From Candidatus Reconcilbacillus cellulovorans (GTDB lineage Bacteria > Bacillota > Bacilli > Paenibacillales > Reconciliibacillaceae), in NCBI GenBank assembly GCA_002507565.1, contig MOXJ01000034.1, positions 1 to 47,689 on the forward strand: DNA of 47,689 bases, written 5' to 3'. The stretch's first letter is position 1. Each line of letters starts with the position of its first letter. The notes beneath the pieces were generated by a model. The model did not search any database. It was given only the letters and a program-made list of their open reading frames with translations, and was not told where the DNA came from. The translations under genes and the position numbers were made by a program. Positions 26,511-34,066 of the stretch are shown here, piece after piece.

Positions 26511-29500
26511 GTGTCTTTTTCTCTGAAAAAAGCGCTTTCTCTCTTTCTGGTGGTGGCGCTGGTTTCGGTTTCGGTCCCGCTTCCCGCCTTGGCCGACGGC
26601 GAAAGCGGGGAGGACGTCGGCGATCCGCTGGGGCCTACCGTCGGGCCGGAAGCTTTCGCCGTTTCTTCGCAAGACTATACCCTGCTTGCCTCGGACGACC
26701 GCCGGCCGCTGTCCATTCAAGCGGCTAAGGCGAAGATCACCGGCGGCGCCATCACCAATCACCGGTTCGTCTTCCGCGGCTCGGAGCTGCTCGTGGAGGG
26801 GCCGCTGGCCGCCGCTTCCGGTCTCGACATTTCTGCCGACAAAAGCGAAGCGTGGCTGATCGACGACCGGGCGCCGGCCGTCAAGATGCCCGATTACGGC
26901 GCCGTTCTCCGCGGCCTCGCCCTGGCGGATCCGCAGGTCGTGACGTTCGACCGGAGCCGGTCGTTGAGCGGGGCGACGCTTGCCGTTAACCGCCCGCTCG
27001 TTGTCGGCGGCGATCTGGCGTTCAACGGCTCTTCGTTTCGCGGCCGCGGCCTGATCGTCGCCTCCGGTTCCGTCGCGTTCAACGTGTCGCGGCTGGAGAC
27101 GGCGGACAACGGCCGGCTCGTCGTTTACGCCGAACGCGGCGATATCGCGATTCGCGGCAGCCGCGTCGTGTTCGACGGGATGTTGTACGCGCCGAACGGA
27201 GCGGTGCGCATTCAGGCGGCGAACGTGACGCTGACCGGTCGGATTTTCGCGCGGGAGATTGTTCTAAACGGCAGCACGTTCGAGCTGACCAGCCGAGAGG
27301 ACGACTTCGCCCTGCTGAACGGGCGCGCCGCGCTCGAGTCGTGTTGGGACGAACTGTCCGCGGCGGCGGCCGACCTGCCGTTTACCGACTATACGCAGCC
27401 GCACAACAGCGCGTGGTATGCGCAGGCGGAGATCGCGCTGCAGGAGTCGATCGGCAAGCGGCTGGACGATCCGGTCGGGGCGTTTCGGCTGTGCCTTCAG
27501 GCGAAGGAGTTTCTGGCGGTGCTCCGCCGGCAGCTGGTCGAGGAGCGCGAAGCGCTGGCGCGGGTGGAGGCCGATCCGCAGGGCGACGCCGACGGCGACG
27601 GGCTGGCCAACGGCTGGGAGCGCGCGATGCTGCGCGAGTCGGTCAGTCCGCTGGTGCGGGACACGGATCGAGACGGCGTGCCGGACGGCGCCGAGGACGT
27701 CGACCGCGACGGACTGACGAACGCGGAGGAGCAGGCGTTCGGATCGGACCCGATGGCGCGCGACGCCGACGGCGACGGGCTGACGGACGCCGGCGAGCGG
27801 CGGCTCGGCACGCGTCCCGGACAGGCCGACAGCGACGGCGACGGCGTGCCGGACGGCGAGGAGACGTATACGCAGACGATCGTTGGGCCGGCGGGGATCG
27901 AGGTCGAGATCACCGCCGTCGGCGACATCGCGCGGGATCTGTTCATCCGCGAAGTCGGCGCGGCGACCGTGTTCGACGACACGTATGCGGTCTCCGGCGT
28001 CTATGCGCTGGAAAGCACGCGGCCGTTCGAGCGGGCGCGGATTCGTATGCCGATCGACCGCGGACGGCTGGGCGACCGGCCGATCGAACAGGTGCGGATG
28101 ATGTATTTCGACAAAGAACGGCTGACGTTCGTGCCGGTGGAGCGCCAGGGCGTCGACGCCGGCGGCGGGTACGTGTGGGGGGAGACCGACCATTTTTCGC
28201 TGTACGCGCTGTTTTTCCTGCCGGACCTGAGCGCGATCTGGCAGGTGCCGTTTTACGCGGGCGACCGGGAAAGCCAGACGGTGCTTCGGTTTCTCGACGT
28301 CGTGTTCGTGATCGATTCGTCGGGCAGCATGGCGTGGAACGATCCGAAGGGCCTGCGCAAGGAAGCGGCGAAACGGTTCATCGACGGGTTGATCCCGGGC
28401 AGCCGCGTCGGCGTCGTCGTCGGCGACCGGGCGGGCGTCGTCGATTTCGACGAAACGGCGCGGGTGGTGCAGCCGCTGACCGGCGATCTGGAGGCGGCGA
28501 AAGCGGCGATCGACCGGATCGACGACGTGGGCGGCACCAACATCGGCGCCGGCGTCGCGGCGGCGAACAACGAGCTGATCCGCCGCGGCTCGGACGATCG
28601 GGCGCGGGTCGAAATTGTGCTGACCGACGGCGAGGGGGCTTACGATCCCCGCTACACCGAACAGGCGGCTGCAAACGGCATCGTCATCTACACCGTCGGG
28701 CTGGGCGACAGCGTGAACCAGGCGCTGCTTGCGGACATCGCCGAGCGGACGGGCGGCCGGTATTTCCACGCTTCCGACGCCGACGATCTGCTGCTCGTCT
28801 ACGACCGGATCCGGGAAGCGGTGACGCAGGCGCCGGATACCGACGGCGACGGGCTGCCGGACAGCGTCGAGGAGCAAGGCATGCGCGTCGGGCTCTGGTA
28901 CGACCGGCTCGTGCGGACCGATCCGGGCAACCCGGACACCGACGGCGACGGATTGTCGGACGGCGAAGAAGTCGGCGGGCCGATCGAGATCGCGCTGTTC
29001 GGGATCGTCTACCGCTATTACCCGATGTCCAGCGATCCGACCAAGGTCGATACGGACGACGACGGTCTGACCGATGGGGAGGAGGTGCGGACATACGGCA
29101 CGGACCCGCTGTTGCGGGATACCGATCACGATACGCTGCCCGACGGGTTCGAGATTCGGTACGTGCCGCCGATGGAGCCGGAAGAGTTGCCAGTGCCCGC
29201 GGCACCGTCGGCGACGGCGGCGCGCGACGTCGTCCGCATCGCGGGTACGCCGCCGAACTACCTCGGCGACGGTTACTACGCCTATCTCAGCCCGCTTTAC
29301 CGCGACACCGACGAGGACGGCTATACGGACGACACGGAAGTCGCCGATCCGCGGTTAAACCCCGGCATTCCCGACATGATTGTCGGCGAATACGTCGACT
29401 TTCACGTCCGCAAGCCGTACACGCTGAGCGGCCGGGTGCATCTATACAGTCCGATCGTCGTGGAAAAAAGCGGGATCTTGCAGGTGGAGCCCGGGACCGA

Positions 29501-30458
29501 GATCATCTCGTACATCGACGACCGCAGCGGCGACACGCTGCGGGTGTACGGAACGCTGGTCAGCGGCGAGGAAGACGCCGACCCGCAAAGCGGCCGCGTC
29601 GAGTTTCGCTCGGGCCTGCCGTCGGGCGGCGTGTACTGGCGCGGCATCGTGGCGATGGAAGGCGCGGCGCTGGAGTTGTACCACACGTACGTCGTGCGCG
29701 CGCGCAACGGTCTCTGGCTGAACGGCGCCGTCGTCGCGACCGTCGTCGGCGGGGCGTTCGGCTCCAACATGCAGGCGCTGTACGTGGCGCGGCACGCGGT
29801 CGAGTCGAAACAGCTCAACCTCGGCACGGCGGTCGTCGACGTCGTCGGGAGTTACTTCAACGACACGGTGCTGATCGAAAACAGCGCGCTCGTGACGATG
29901 TCCGGCGGCATGTTCGACGACGCGTCGCTGCGGGTGTTGTCCGGTGTTTCCGTCGTCCAGGTGTTGCTGAACGGCATGCGGTTCGACAACGACCGGGGCG
30001 AATACGACGAGGCGATCTTCGTCCATGACGACGGAGGCGGCGCCTATCCGGAGCTGTATATGGCGGACAGCACGATTCGCCGCAGTCCGATCGGGCTGTA
30101 CACGTCGGGCAGGCGGGCGGAAGTGACGGTCGTCGGCGGCACGATCGCGGAAAACGGCATCGGGGTCAAGGCGGCGGACGAAGGCTATCTGTACCTCGAC
30201 GAACGGGTGCAGTGGTTCGGCAACGGGCGGAATGCGGTGCTGGAGAAAGCCGGCTGGCGGACGCCGATGTACCTGGCGGAAGGAGTCGCGCAGGCGTTCG
30301 GCAAAGAAATACTGGGGCTGCTGCCGGACATGTTCGGCGTCGTGCGGGCGCTGGCGGAAGGCGACATCGACCTGGCGTCGGTTCGGGCGGCGCTGGGGGC
30401 GATGTGGGCGGGTATGAGGCGACGTTCGCGCGGGTCAAAAGCCGGTTTGCGGCGGTGA
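26511..30458 (+). CDS. Secreted VWA / thrombospondin-3-repeat / beta-helix protein, stalk of a polymorphic toxin
   Basis: The product has 1315 residues. A Sec signal peptide (1-28, LFLVVALVSV core, ALA end) is followed by short bactofilin-like repeats (about 150-265). Next comes a thrombospondin type 3 block of DxDxDG calcium repeats (about 355-455), then a von Willebrand A domain (about 595-770) with MIDAS DSSGS at 602-606 and a GGTNIGAG loop. More calcium repeats (about 775-935) and a right-handed beta-helix region (about 955-1240) complete it. The GTG at 26511 has AGGAGGAGGAG 7 bases upstream. The frame then ends at 30458, 18 codons past a likely one-base deletion (30405-30413) that disconnects it from the Hint-nuclease end. 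It is probably exported and surface-displayed or released, calcium-stabilised, and adhesive through VWA. Confidence 0.85.
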   Translation: MSFSLKKALSLFLVVALVSVSVPLPALADGESGEDVGDPLGPTVGPEAFAVSSQDYTLLASDDRRPLSIQAAKAKITGGAITNHRFVFRGSELLVEGPLAAASGLDISADKSEAWLIDDRAPAVKMPDYGAVLRGLALADPQVVTFDRSRSLSGATLAVNRPLVVGGDLAFNGSSFRGRGLIVASGSVAFNVSRLETADNGRLVVYAERGDIAIRGSRVVFDGMLYAPNGAVRIQAANVTLTGRIFAREIVLNGSTFELTSREDDFALLNGRAALESCWDELSAAAADLPFTDYTQPHNSAWYAQAEIALQESIGKRLDDPVGAFRLCLQAKEFLAVLRRQLVEEREALARVEADPQGDADGDGLANGWERAMLRESVSPLVRDTDRDGVPDGAEDVDRDGLTNAEEQAFGSDPMARDADGDGLTDAGERRLGTRPGQADSDGDGVPDGEETYTQTIVGPAGIEVEITAVGDIARDLFIREVGAATVFDDTYAVSGVYALESTRPFERARIRMPIDRGRLGDRPIEQVRMMYFDKERLTFVPVERQGVDAGGGYVWGETDHFSLYALFFLPDLSAIWQVPFYAGDRESQTVLRFLDVVFVIDSSGSMAWNDPKGLRKEAAKRFIDGLIPGSRVGVVVGDRAGVVDFDETARVVQPLTGDLEAAKAAIDRIDDVGGTNIGAGVAAANNELIRRGSDDRARVEIVLTDGEGAYDPRYTEQAAANGIVIYTVGLGDSVNQALLADIAERTGGRYFHASDADDLLLVYDRIREAVTQAPDTDGDGLPDSVEEQGMRVGLWYDRLVRTDPGNPDTDGDGLSDGEEVGGPIEIALFGIVYRYYPMSSDPTKVDTDDDGLTDGEEVRTYGTDPLLRDTDHDTLPDGFEIRYVPPMEPEELPVPAAPSATAARDVVRIAGTPPNYLGDGYYAYLSPLYRDTDEDGYTDDTEVADPRLNPGIPDMIVGEYVDFHVRKPYTLSGRVHLYSPIVVEKSGILQVEPGTEIISYIDDRSGDTLRVYGTLVSGEEDADPQSGRVEFRSGLPSGGVYWRGIVAMEGAALELYHTYVVRARNGLWLNGAVVATVVGGAFGSNMQALYVARHAVESKQLNLGTAVVDVVGSYFNDTVLIENSALVTMSGGMFDDASLRVLSGVSVVQVLLNGMRFDNDRGEYDEAIFVHDDGGGAYPELYMADSTIRRSPIGLYTSGRRAEVTVVGGTIAENGIGVKAADEGYLYLDERVQWFGNGRNAVLEKAGWRTPMYLAEGVAQAFGKEILGLLPDMFGVVRALAEGDIDLASVRAALGAMWAGMRRRSRGSKAGLRR
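30405..30413 (+). other. Probable one-base frameshift between toxin stalk and tip
   Basis: Up to about 30410 the stalk frame reads sensibly (ALGAMWAG). From 30413 the frame one base back reads YEATFARVKSRF and continues to the Hint domain. One extra G in the GGG run at 30410-30412 would join them as MWAGYEATF. No canonical X XXY YYZ slippery heptamer is present, so a deletion or a sequence error is more likely than programmed shifting. Confidence 0.65.
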
Positions 30459-31558
30459 TGAGCGGACGGGCGACGCGATCGGAGGCGATCCAGTACGGCA
30501 AAGACATGGCGGTCGTGACCGAGCTGCTCGTCGCCGTGCGCGGATCGATCAAGTTCGTGCGGAATGTCGGGATACGGACGACGCTGGCGGAGCTGGACGT
30601 CGAGCGCAGGCGGCTGCTTGCGTGCAACAGCTTTGCGGCGGGCACGGCGGTGTGGACGGAAGCGGGCGCAGCGCCGATCGAGACGCTTCAAGTCGGCGAC
30701 CGCGTCCTGTCGCGCGACGAGCGGACGGGGGAAACGGCGTACCGGGAAGTCGTCGGGGTGGTGAGCGGGCGAAAAGGGCTGATCTATGAACTGACGGCGG
30801 GCGGTCGTCGGGTGCAGACGACGCGGCAGCATCCGTTCTGGGTGGAAGGGCGGGGCTGGACGTATCCGTTCGATCTGCGCGTCGGCGACCGGATTTGGGC
30901 GGCCGACGGGGTTGCGCGCCCGGTGGAGCGGGTGCGGATCGTGGCGCCGGCGGAACCGGTCGAGGTATACAGCCTGACGGTGGAAGCGTTTCACACGTAT
31001 TACGTAGGCGATGTCGGGCTGTGGGTGCACAACCTCGATTGTCCGTCGGTGTATGGAGAGTTGAGGCGGGAGGGGAAGTATTATTACTATACGAATCCCG
31101 GCGGATATGTCTTATCGTGGCCATATATGAAAGAAGCGGACATTCGGCAAAAGATCGAGACCTACAAGAGGTCGGCGGAAGCTGGGAAAAGGGTGGAAGC
31201 AAAGGTAGCGGAGTTTGTAGGGGGAATCAAGGATGTCGTGTTGATGGGAGCGAAGGTGGTTAGGATTGCCGGGGAAACACGAGCCGGCGAATTCGATGTT
31301 GTGACCAAGGACGAGATTATTGAAGTAAAAAAATCAAAAGCAGAGTTAAAGAATAAATTATTGGAACAAATTAAAAAATTAACGGAAACAAATAATGAAG
31401 ATTTCATGAATCCTGAGAACAAACGGGTGATTTTGTACATCGACGAACCGCTCCAGGGGTTGAGGGATGAACAACAGCAGATATTGCAAGAGATTCGTTC
31501 GCGGGGAGTGTTGGTCGTCAATTCATTAGAAGAACTGAGGCGGGTGTTACAAGAATGA
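30458..31558 (+). CDS. Polymorphic-toxin C-terminus: pretoxin region, Hint protease and PD-(D/E)XK nuclease
   Basis: The open frame extends up from the stop at 31558 to the frameshift near 30413. As a separate gene it could start at ATG 30458, overlapping the stalk stop as TGATG. A helical pretoxin segment is followed by a Hint (intein-like) domain from Cys (codon 30623) in CNSFAAGTAVWT, through TTRQHPFWV, to HTYYVGDVGLWVHN (codon 31031). Hint domains cut themselves to release the tip. The last 173 residues form the toxin: AKVAEF, GEFDVV and IEVKKSK supply the E, D and E-x-K of a restriction-endonuclease-like nuclease. The tip is AT-richer than the stalk, consistent with module exchange. The immunity gene overlaps the stop by ATGA. 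Confidence 0.8.
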   Translation: MSGRATRSEAIQYGKDMAVVTELLVAVRGSIKFVRNVGIRTTLAELDVERRRLLACNSFAAGTAVWTEAGAAPIETLQVGDRVLSRDERTGETAYREVVGVVSGRKGLIYELTAGGRRVQTTRQHPFWVEGRGWTYPFDLRVGDRIWAADGVARPVERVRIVAPAEPVEVYSLTVEAFHTYYVGDVGLWVHNLDCPSVYGELRREGKYYYYTNPGGYVLSWPYMKEADIRQKIETYKRSAEAGKRVEAKVAEFVGGIKDVVLMGAKVVRIAGETRAGEFDVVTKDEIIEVKKSKAELKNKLLEQIKKLTETNNEDFMNPENKRVILYIDEPLQGLRDEQQQILQEIRSRGVLVVNSLEELRRVLQE

Positions 31559-32058
31559 GCACAGAGGCATTCTTTTTCGTAGAAAAACAGAATTATTCCT
31601 TCGATCGGTTTCTCGGGTCTCTGGTCGTGGCGGCGTTTCGGGCAAATGTGAGAATCTGGATAACTAGTTACAAAAAATATGATAAAGAAGGTGATATGAC
31701 ATATTTTGACATTAATATCTGTTATCGTCCTCGGCATGATTCCCAAATGTTGATGTATGTCAACTCCGAAAAACATGCAAAACAATCGTTAGACTTCTGT
31801 GCTTCGACGCTCGAACGGCACATCCGATCGAAACCTCATCTGGAGTACTATGAGGCAGGATACATTGAGGATATTTCCGGTTTGTTTGAAACAAGAGAGC
31901 GATTGTTGTTTGATTTTGTTTACGAATATCTCCGATTGAATCCGCATGACTTGTTATGGGTGGACTACGATTTAGTGTTCGGTCTAGAAGAACTGGAGCG
32001 GCTGCGTCAACGGCCTTATTGTCGCACTTGGTGTTACCAAGATCCGAATGCCGAATAG
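31555..32058 (+). CDS. Putative immunity protein, subfamily A (cognate to the toxin tip)
   Basis: A 167-residue protein I do not recognise by family. Its start overlaps the toxin stop (ATGA), the usual place of the cognate immunity gene, and GAGGCGGG lies before it. The N terminus (FFFVEKQNYSFDRFLGSLVVAAFRA) is shared in pattern with all four genes that follow: FLAEKxxYSxERFxGxLAxxAF. The C-terminal half has EYYEAGYIEDISG and FDFVYEYLRLNP, also shared. It is acidic and lacks a signal peptide or membrane segment, so it should act in the cytoplasm, binding and blocking the nuclease. Function is inferred from position and paralogy only. Confidence 0.65.
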   Translation: MSTEAFFFVEKQNYSFDRFLGSLVVAAFRANVRIWITSYKKYDKEGDMTYFDINICYRPRHDSQMLMYVNSEKHAKQSLDFCASTLERHIRSKPHLEYYEAGYIEDISGLFETRERLLFDFVYEYLRLNPHDLLWVDYDLVFGLEELERLRQRPYCRTWCYQDPNAE

Positions 32059-32070
32059 GAGAGGTGGACC

Positions 32071-32634
32071 ATGGCGCGACCGGGTTGGTTTTTGGCGGAA
32101 AAGGGGACGTATTCGACGGAACGGTTTTTCGGGACGCTGGCGCAGGCGGCGTTCGAGATCGACGCGATGTTTCTGTATCAGGGCGGCCGGAGTTACGATG
32201 AGCATTTTCAATTTGACTTTGCGACGGTCAACATCATGTACAAGTACGGGGTAGAATACGACAACGTCGTGGTCGAGGTGGATTCGGAGCAGCGGGCGAA
32301 CCGCCATGTGTTTTTGGCGGAAGGGATCAAAGGATTAAAGCCGGGAGTGGAGTATTGCCGGTTCGGGCGGATCGAGGATGTGACGGGGAGCGAGGATCTC
32401 GTTTTCTATTTGGCATGGAAGTATTTAGAGCGGAATCCGGCGCATCGGTTTTGGGTGGAGGGATCGCCGATTGCATATGGGCCAAAGGGGTTGGAAGTAT
32501 TGTGGAATTGTTTTGCCGGGGAGGTGATGTACCCGCAATGGATGGAACAGGATCCGAGCGGGAGCGAACGGATGGACGTGGTCGAGGAGTTGGGCATAAG
32601 GCCGGAGGATTTTCGGCCGGATAAGATATGGTAA
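32071..32634 (+). CDS. Putative immunity protein, subfamily B
   Basis: A 187-residue protein related to the preceding gene (WFLAEKGTYSTERFFGTLA; EYCRFGRIEDVTGSEDL; ERNPAHRFWVEG). It begins 12 bp after the stop of that gene, with AGGAGAGGTGG before the ATG. It is nearly identical at DNA level over about 365 bp to the gene at 33466, while the tails differ (last ~50 residues). No signal peptide or membrane helix. The stop codon directly abuts, in the same frame, a broken toxin tip, which marks a recombination joint. It presumably gives immunity against a toxin variant. Family not recognised. Confidence 0.6.
   Translation: MARPGWFLAEKGTYSTERFFGTLAQAAFEIDAMFLYQGGRSYDEHFQFDFATVNIMYKYGVEYDNVVVEVDSEQRANRHVFLAEGIKGLKPGVEYCRFGRIEDVTGSEDLVFYLAWKYLERNPAHRFWVEGSPIAYGPKGLEVLWNCFAGEVMYPQWMEQDPSGSERMDVVEELGIRPEDFRPDKIW
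32092..32458 (+). repeat. Near-identical direct repeat, copy 1 (immunity B)
   Basis: Matches 33487-33853 at a constant offset of 1395 bp. I count about 11 substitutions and no gaps by eye, so about 97% identity. The sequences on both sides diverge sharply. Confidence 0.85.
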
Positions 32635-32895
32635 GGTGATTTTGATATTCTCACACTGGATGCAATTATTGAGGTGAAGACATCAAAAGCAAGAATAGAT
32701 TCTGATTTGATAAAACAAATTAAAAAATTAACAAATATAGATCATGAAGTGAATCCATGGGAGAAACGAGTCATCCTCTACGTTGACAAGCGGATGGACA
32801 GTTTGAATCGAGAACAACAAGAAATATTACAGCAAATTCGATCGATGGGCGTCACCGTCGTGAATTCACTCGAAGAGTTACGGCAGGTGTTGTAG
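32635..32895 (+). pseudogene. Orphan, 5'-truncated nuclease toxin tip
   Basis: Directly after the TAA of the upstream immunity gene and in its frame, 86 codons encode a divergent copy of the last half of the toxin. GDFDILTLDAIIEVKTSKA matches GEFDVVTKDEIIEVKKSKA, and VVNSLEELRQVL matches VVNSLEELRRVL. The catalytic D and E-x-K are kept, but the leading part with the first glutamate, the Hint domain and any start codon with a ribosome site are missing (an internal ATG at 32674 exists). It looks like a silent displaced tip left by cassette duplication, similar to orphan tips in CDI and Rhs loci. The next immunity gene starts 2 bp later. Confidence 0.75.
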
Positions 32896-32897
32896 GC

Positions 32898-33452
32898 ATG
32901 GGCGTGTCGGCGAGTTTCTTGATGGCGAAGCCGTATTATTCGGTGGACCGGTTTGTGGGTTCCCTCGCCGTGGCGGCGTTTCGGGTACATGCTCGGATTC
33001 ACATGTATCCGAAACATGGGAGTCGCTGGGACTGTATGGAAATGATCTTGTCTTATCGTTCTCGTCATGGGTCTTCTCTTTTTTGTTATGACTCAGAAAT
33101 GGGTCTTCTCTTTCGTCATGAGTCCGAAATGATTTTATATGCTCATTCCGAATAGTATGCCAGAGAATCCTCAAGTTATTGTTCGGATATGCTTAAGGAA
33201 AGCAAATATAATTTACAAAAGCCTCATTTGGAGTATTATGATGCAGGATCGATTGAAGATATTGCTGGAGTATTTGGTCCTAGGGAGAAATTGTTATTTA
33301 ACTTTGTCTACGAATACCTCAAGCTGAATCCGGACGACTTGTTTGAGGTGGCTTATTATGATCACCGGATATACAGTTTAAAAGAGATGGAACAGCTGCG
33401 TCGGCGTCCTTATGATCCCAACTGGTGCTATCGCGATGTGAGCGCCGAATAG
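32898..33452 (+). pseudogene. Broken immunity gene of subfamily A, with in-frame amber stop
   Basis: The frame from ATG 32898 starts like subfamily A (YYSVDRFVGSLAVAAFRVHA) and, after a TAG at 33153-33155, continues in the same frame to 33452 with the matching C-terminal half (KPHLEYYDAGSIEDIAG, FVYEYLKLNPDD, RRPYDPNWCYRD). The stop stands where the intact copy has a lysine-like position (NSEKHAKQ against HSE-stop-YARES). Just before it, three degenerate repeats ending in Ser-Glu (33067-33152) are an insertion absent from the intact copy. Two separate small proteins of 85 and 87 residues would be the naive reading. It belongs to the orphan toxin tip 2 bp upstream. Confidence 0.8.
33067..33152 (+). 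repeat. Slippage-type tandem duplication inside the broken immunity gene
   Basis: A unit beginning ATGGGTCTTCTCTTT occurs twice (33067-33098, 32 nt; 33099-33128, 30 nt), and a shorter related unit follows (33129-33152). Each ends in codons for Ser-Glu. The two long units differ by 2 nt in the T run, so their beginnings are in different frames. Confidence 0.7.
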
Positions 33453-33465
33453 GAGGGCAAGAGCG

Positions 33466-34023
33466 ATGGGGTGTCCGGCTTGGTTTTTGGCGGAAAAGGG
33501 GACGTATTCGACGGAACGGTTTTTCGGGACGCTGGCGCAGGCGGCGTTTGAGATCGACGCGATGTTTCTGTATCAGGGCGGCCGGAGTTACGATGAGCAT
33601 TTTCAGTTGGACTTTGCGACGGTGAACATCATGTACAGGTACGGGGTGGAATACGACAACGTCGTGGTCGAGGTGGATTCGGAGCAGCGGGCGAACCGCC
33701 ATGTGTTTTTGGCGGAAGGGATCAAAGGATTAAAGCCGGGGGTGGAGTATTGCCGGTTCGGGCGGATCGAGGATGTGACGGGGAGCGAGGATCTCGTTTT
33801 CCATTTGGCATGGAGGTATTTAGAGCGCAATCCGGAGCATCGGTTTTGGGTGGAAGGGTTTCCGATCGCGTACGGGCCGAAAGGAATGGCGGCTTTAAAA
33901 ATTCATCATGGAGCTGGGCTTTTATATCCGACATGGATGCAGGATGATCCATCGGAGCTGGTCGAGGCGATTAAGGAGTTAGGCATTCATCCGGATGATT
34001 TCGATCCGAGTCGTATATGGTAA
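33466..34023 (+). CDS. Putative immunity protein, subfamily B, second copy
   Basis: A 185-residue paralogue of the gene at 32071, starting 13 bp after the end of the broken subfamily A gene, with AGGAGGG before the ATG. Residues about 5-135 are nearly the same as in the first copy, with only a handful of substitutions. The last ~50 residues diverge (ALKIHHGAGLLYPTWM) before a common ending of the type ELGI-P-DF-P--IW. A conserved body with a variable end suggests that the end determines which toxin is bound, or that conversion homogenised only the 5' part. No membrane segment. Confidence 0.6.
   Translation: MGCPAWFLAEKGTYSTERFFGTLAQAAFEIDAMFLYQGGRSYDEHFQLDFATVNIMYRYGVEYDNVVVEVDSEQRANRHVFLAEGIKGLKPGVEYCRFGRIEDVTGSEDLVFHLAWRYLERNPEHRFWVEGFPIAYGPKGMAALKIHHGAGLLYPTWMQDDPSELVEAIKELGIHPDDFDPSRIW
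33487..33853 (+). repeat. Near-identical direct repeat, copy 2 (immunity B)
   Basis: Second copy of the 32092-32458 repeat. Together they are the most recent duplication or conversion tract in the immunity array and a likely substrate for deletion of the intervening orphan tip cassette. Confidence 0.85.
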
Positions 34024-34066
34024 TGTAAGCGAGCACGGTCCGAACGCCGAGGAGGAGGGATGGACG

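Noticed and set aside
30390-30415. Programmed -1 ribosomal frameshifting between the toxin stalk and Hint domain
   Set aside because: The needed shift is -1, but no in-frame X XXY YYZ heptamer exists; the best run (G GGG GCG) would not re-pair in the A site. A one-base deletion explains the data more simply.
33067-33152. CRISPR-like short repeats
   Set aside because: Three degenerate units without spacers, inside a broken coding frame; best explained by slippage.
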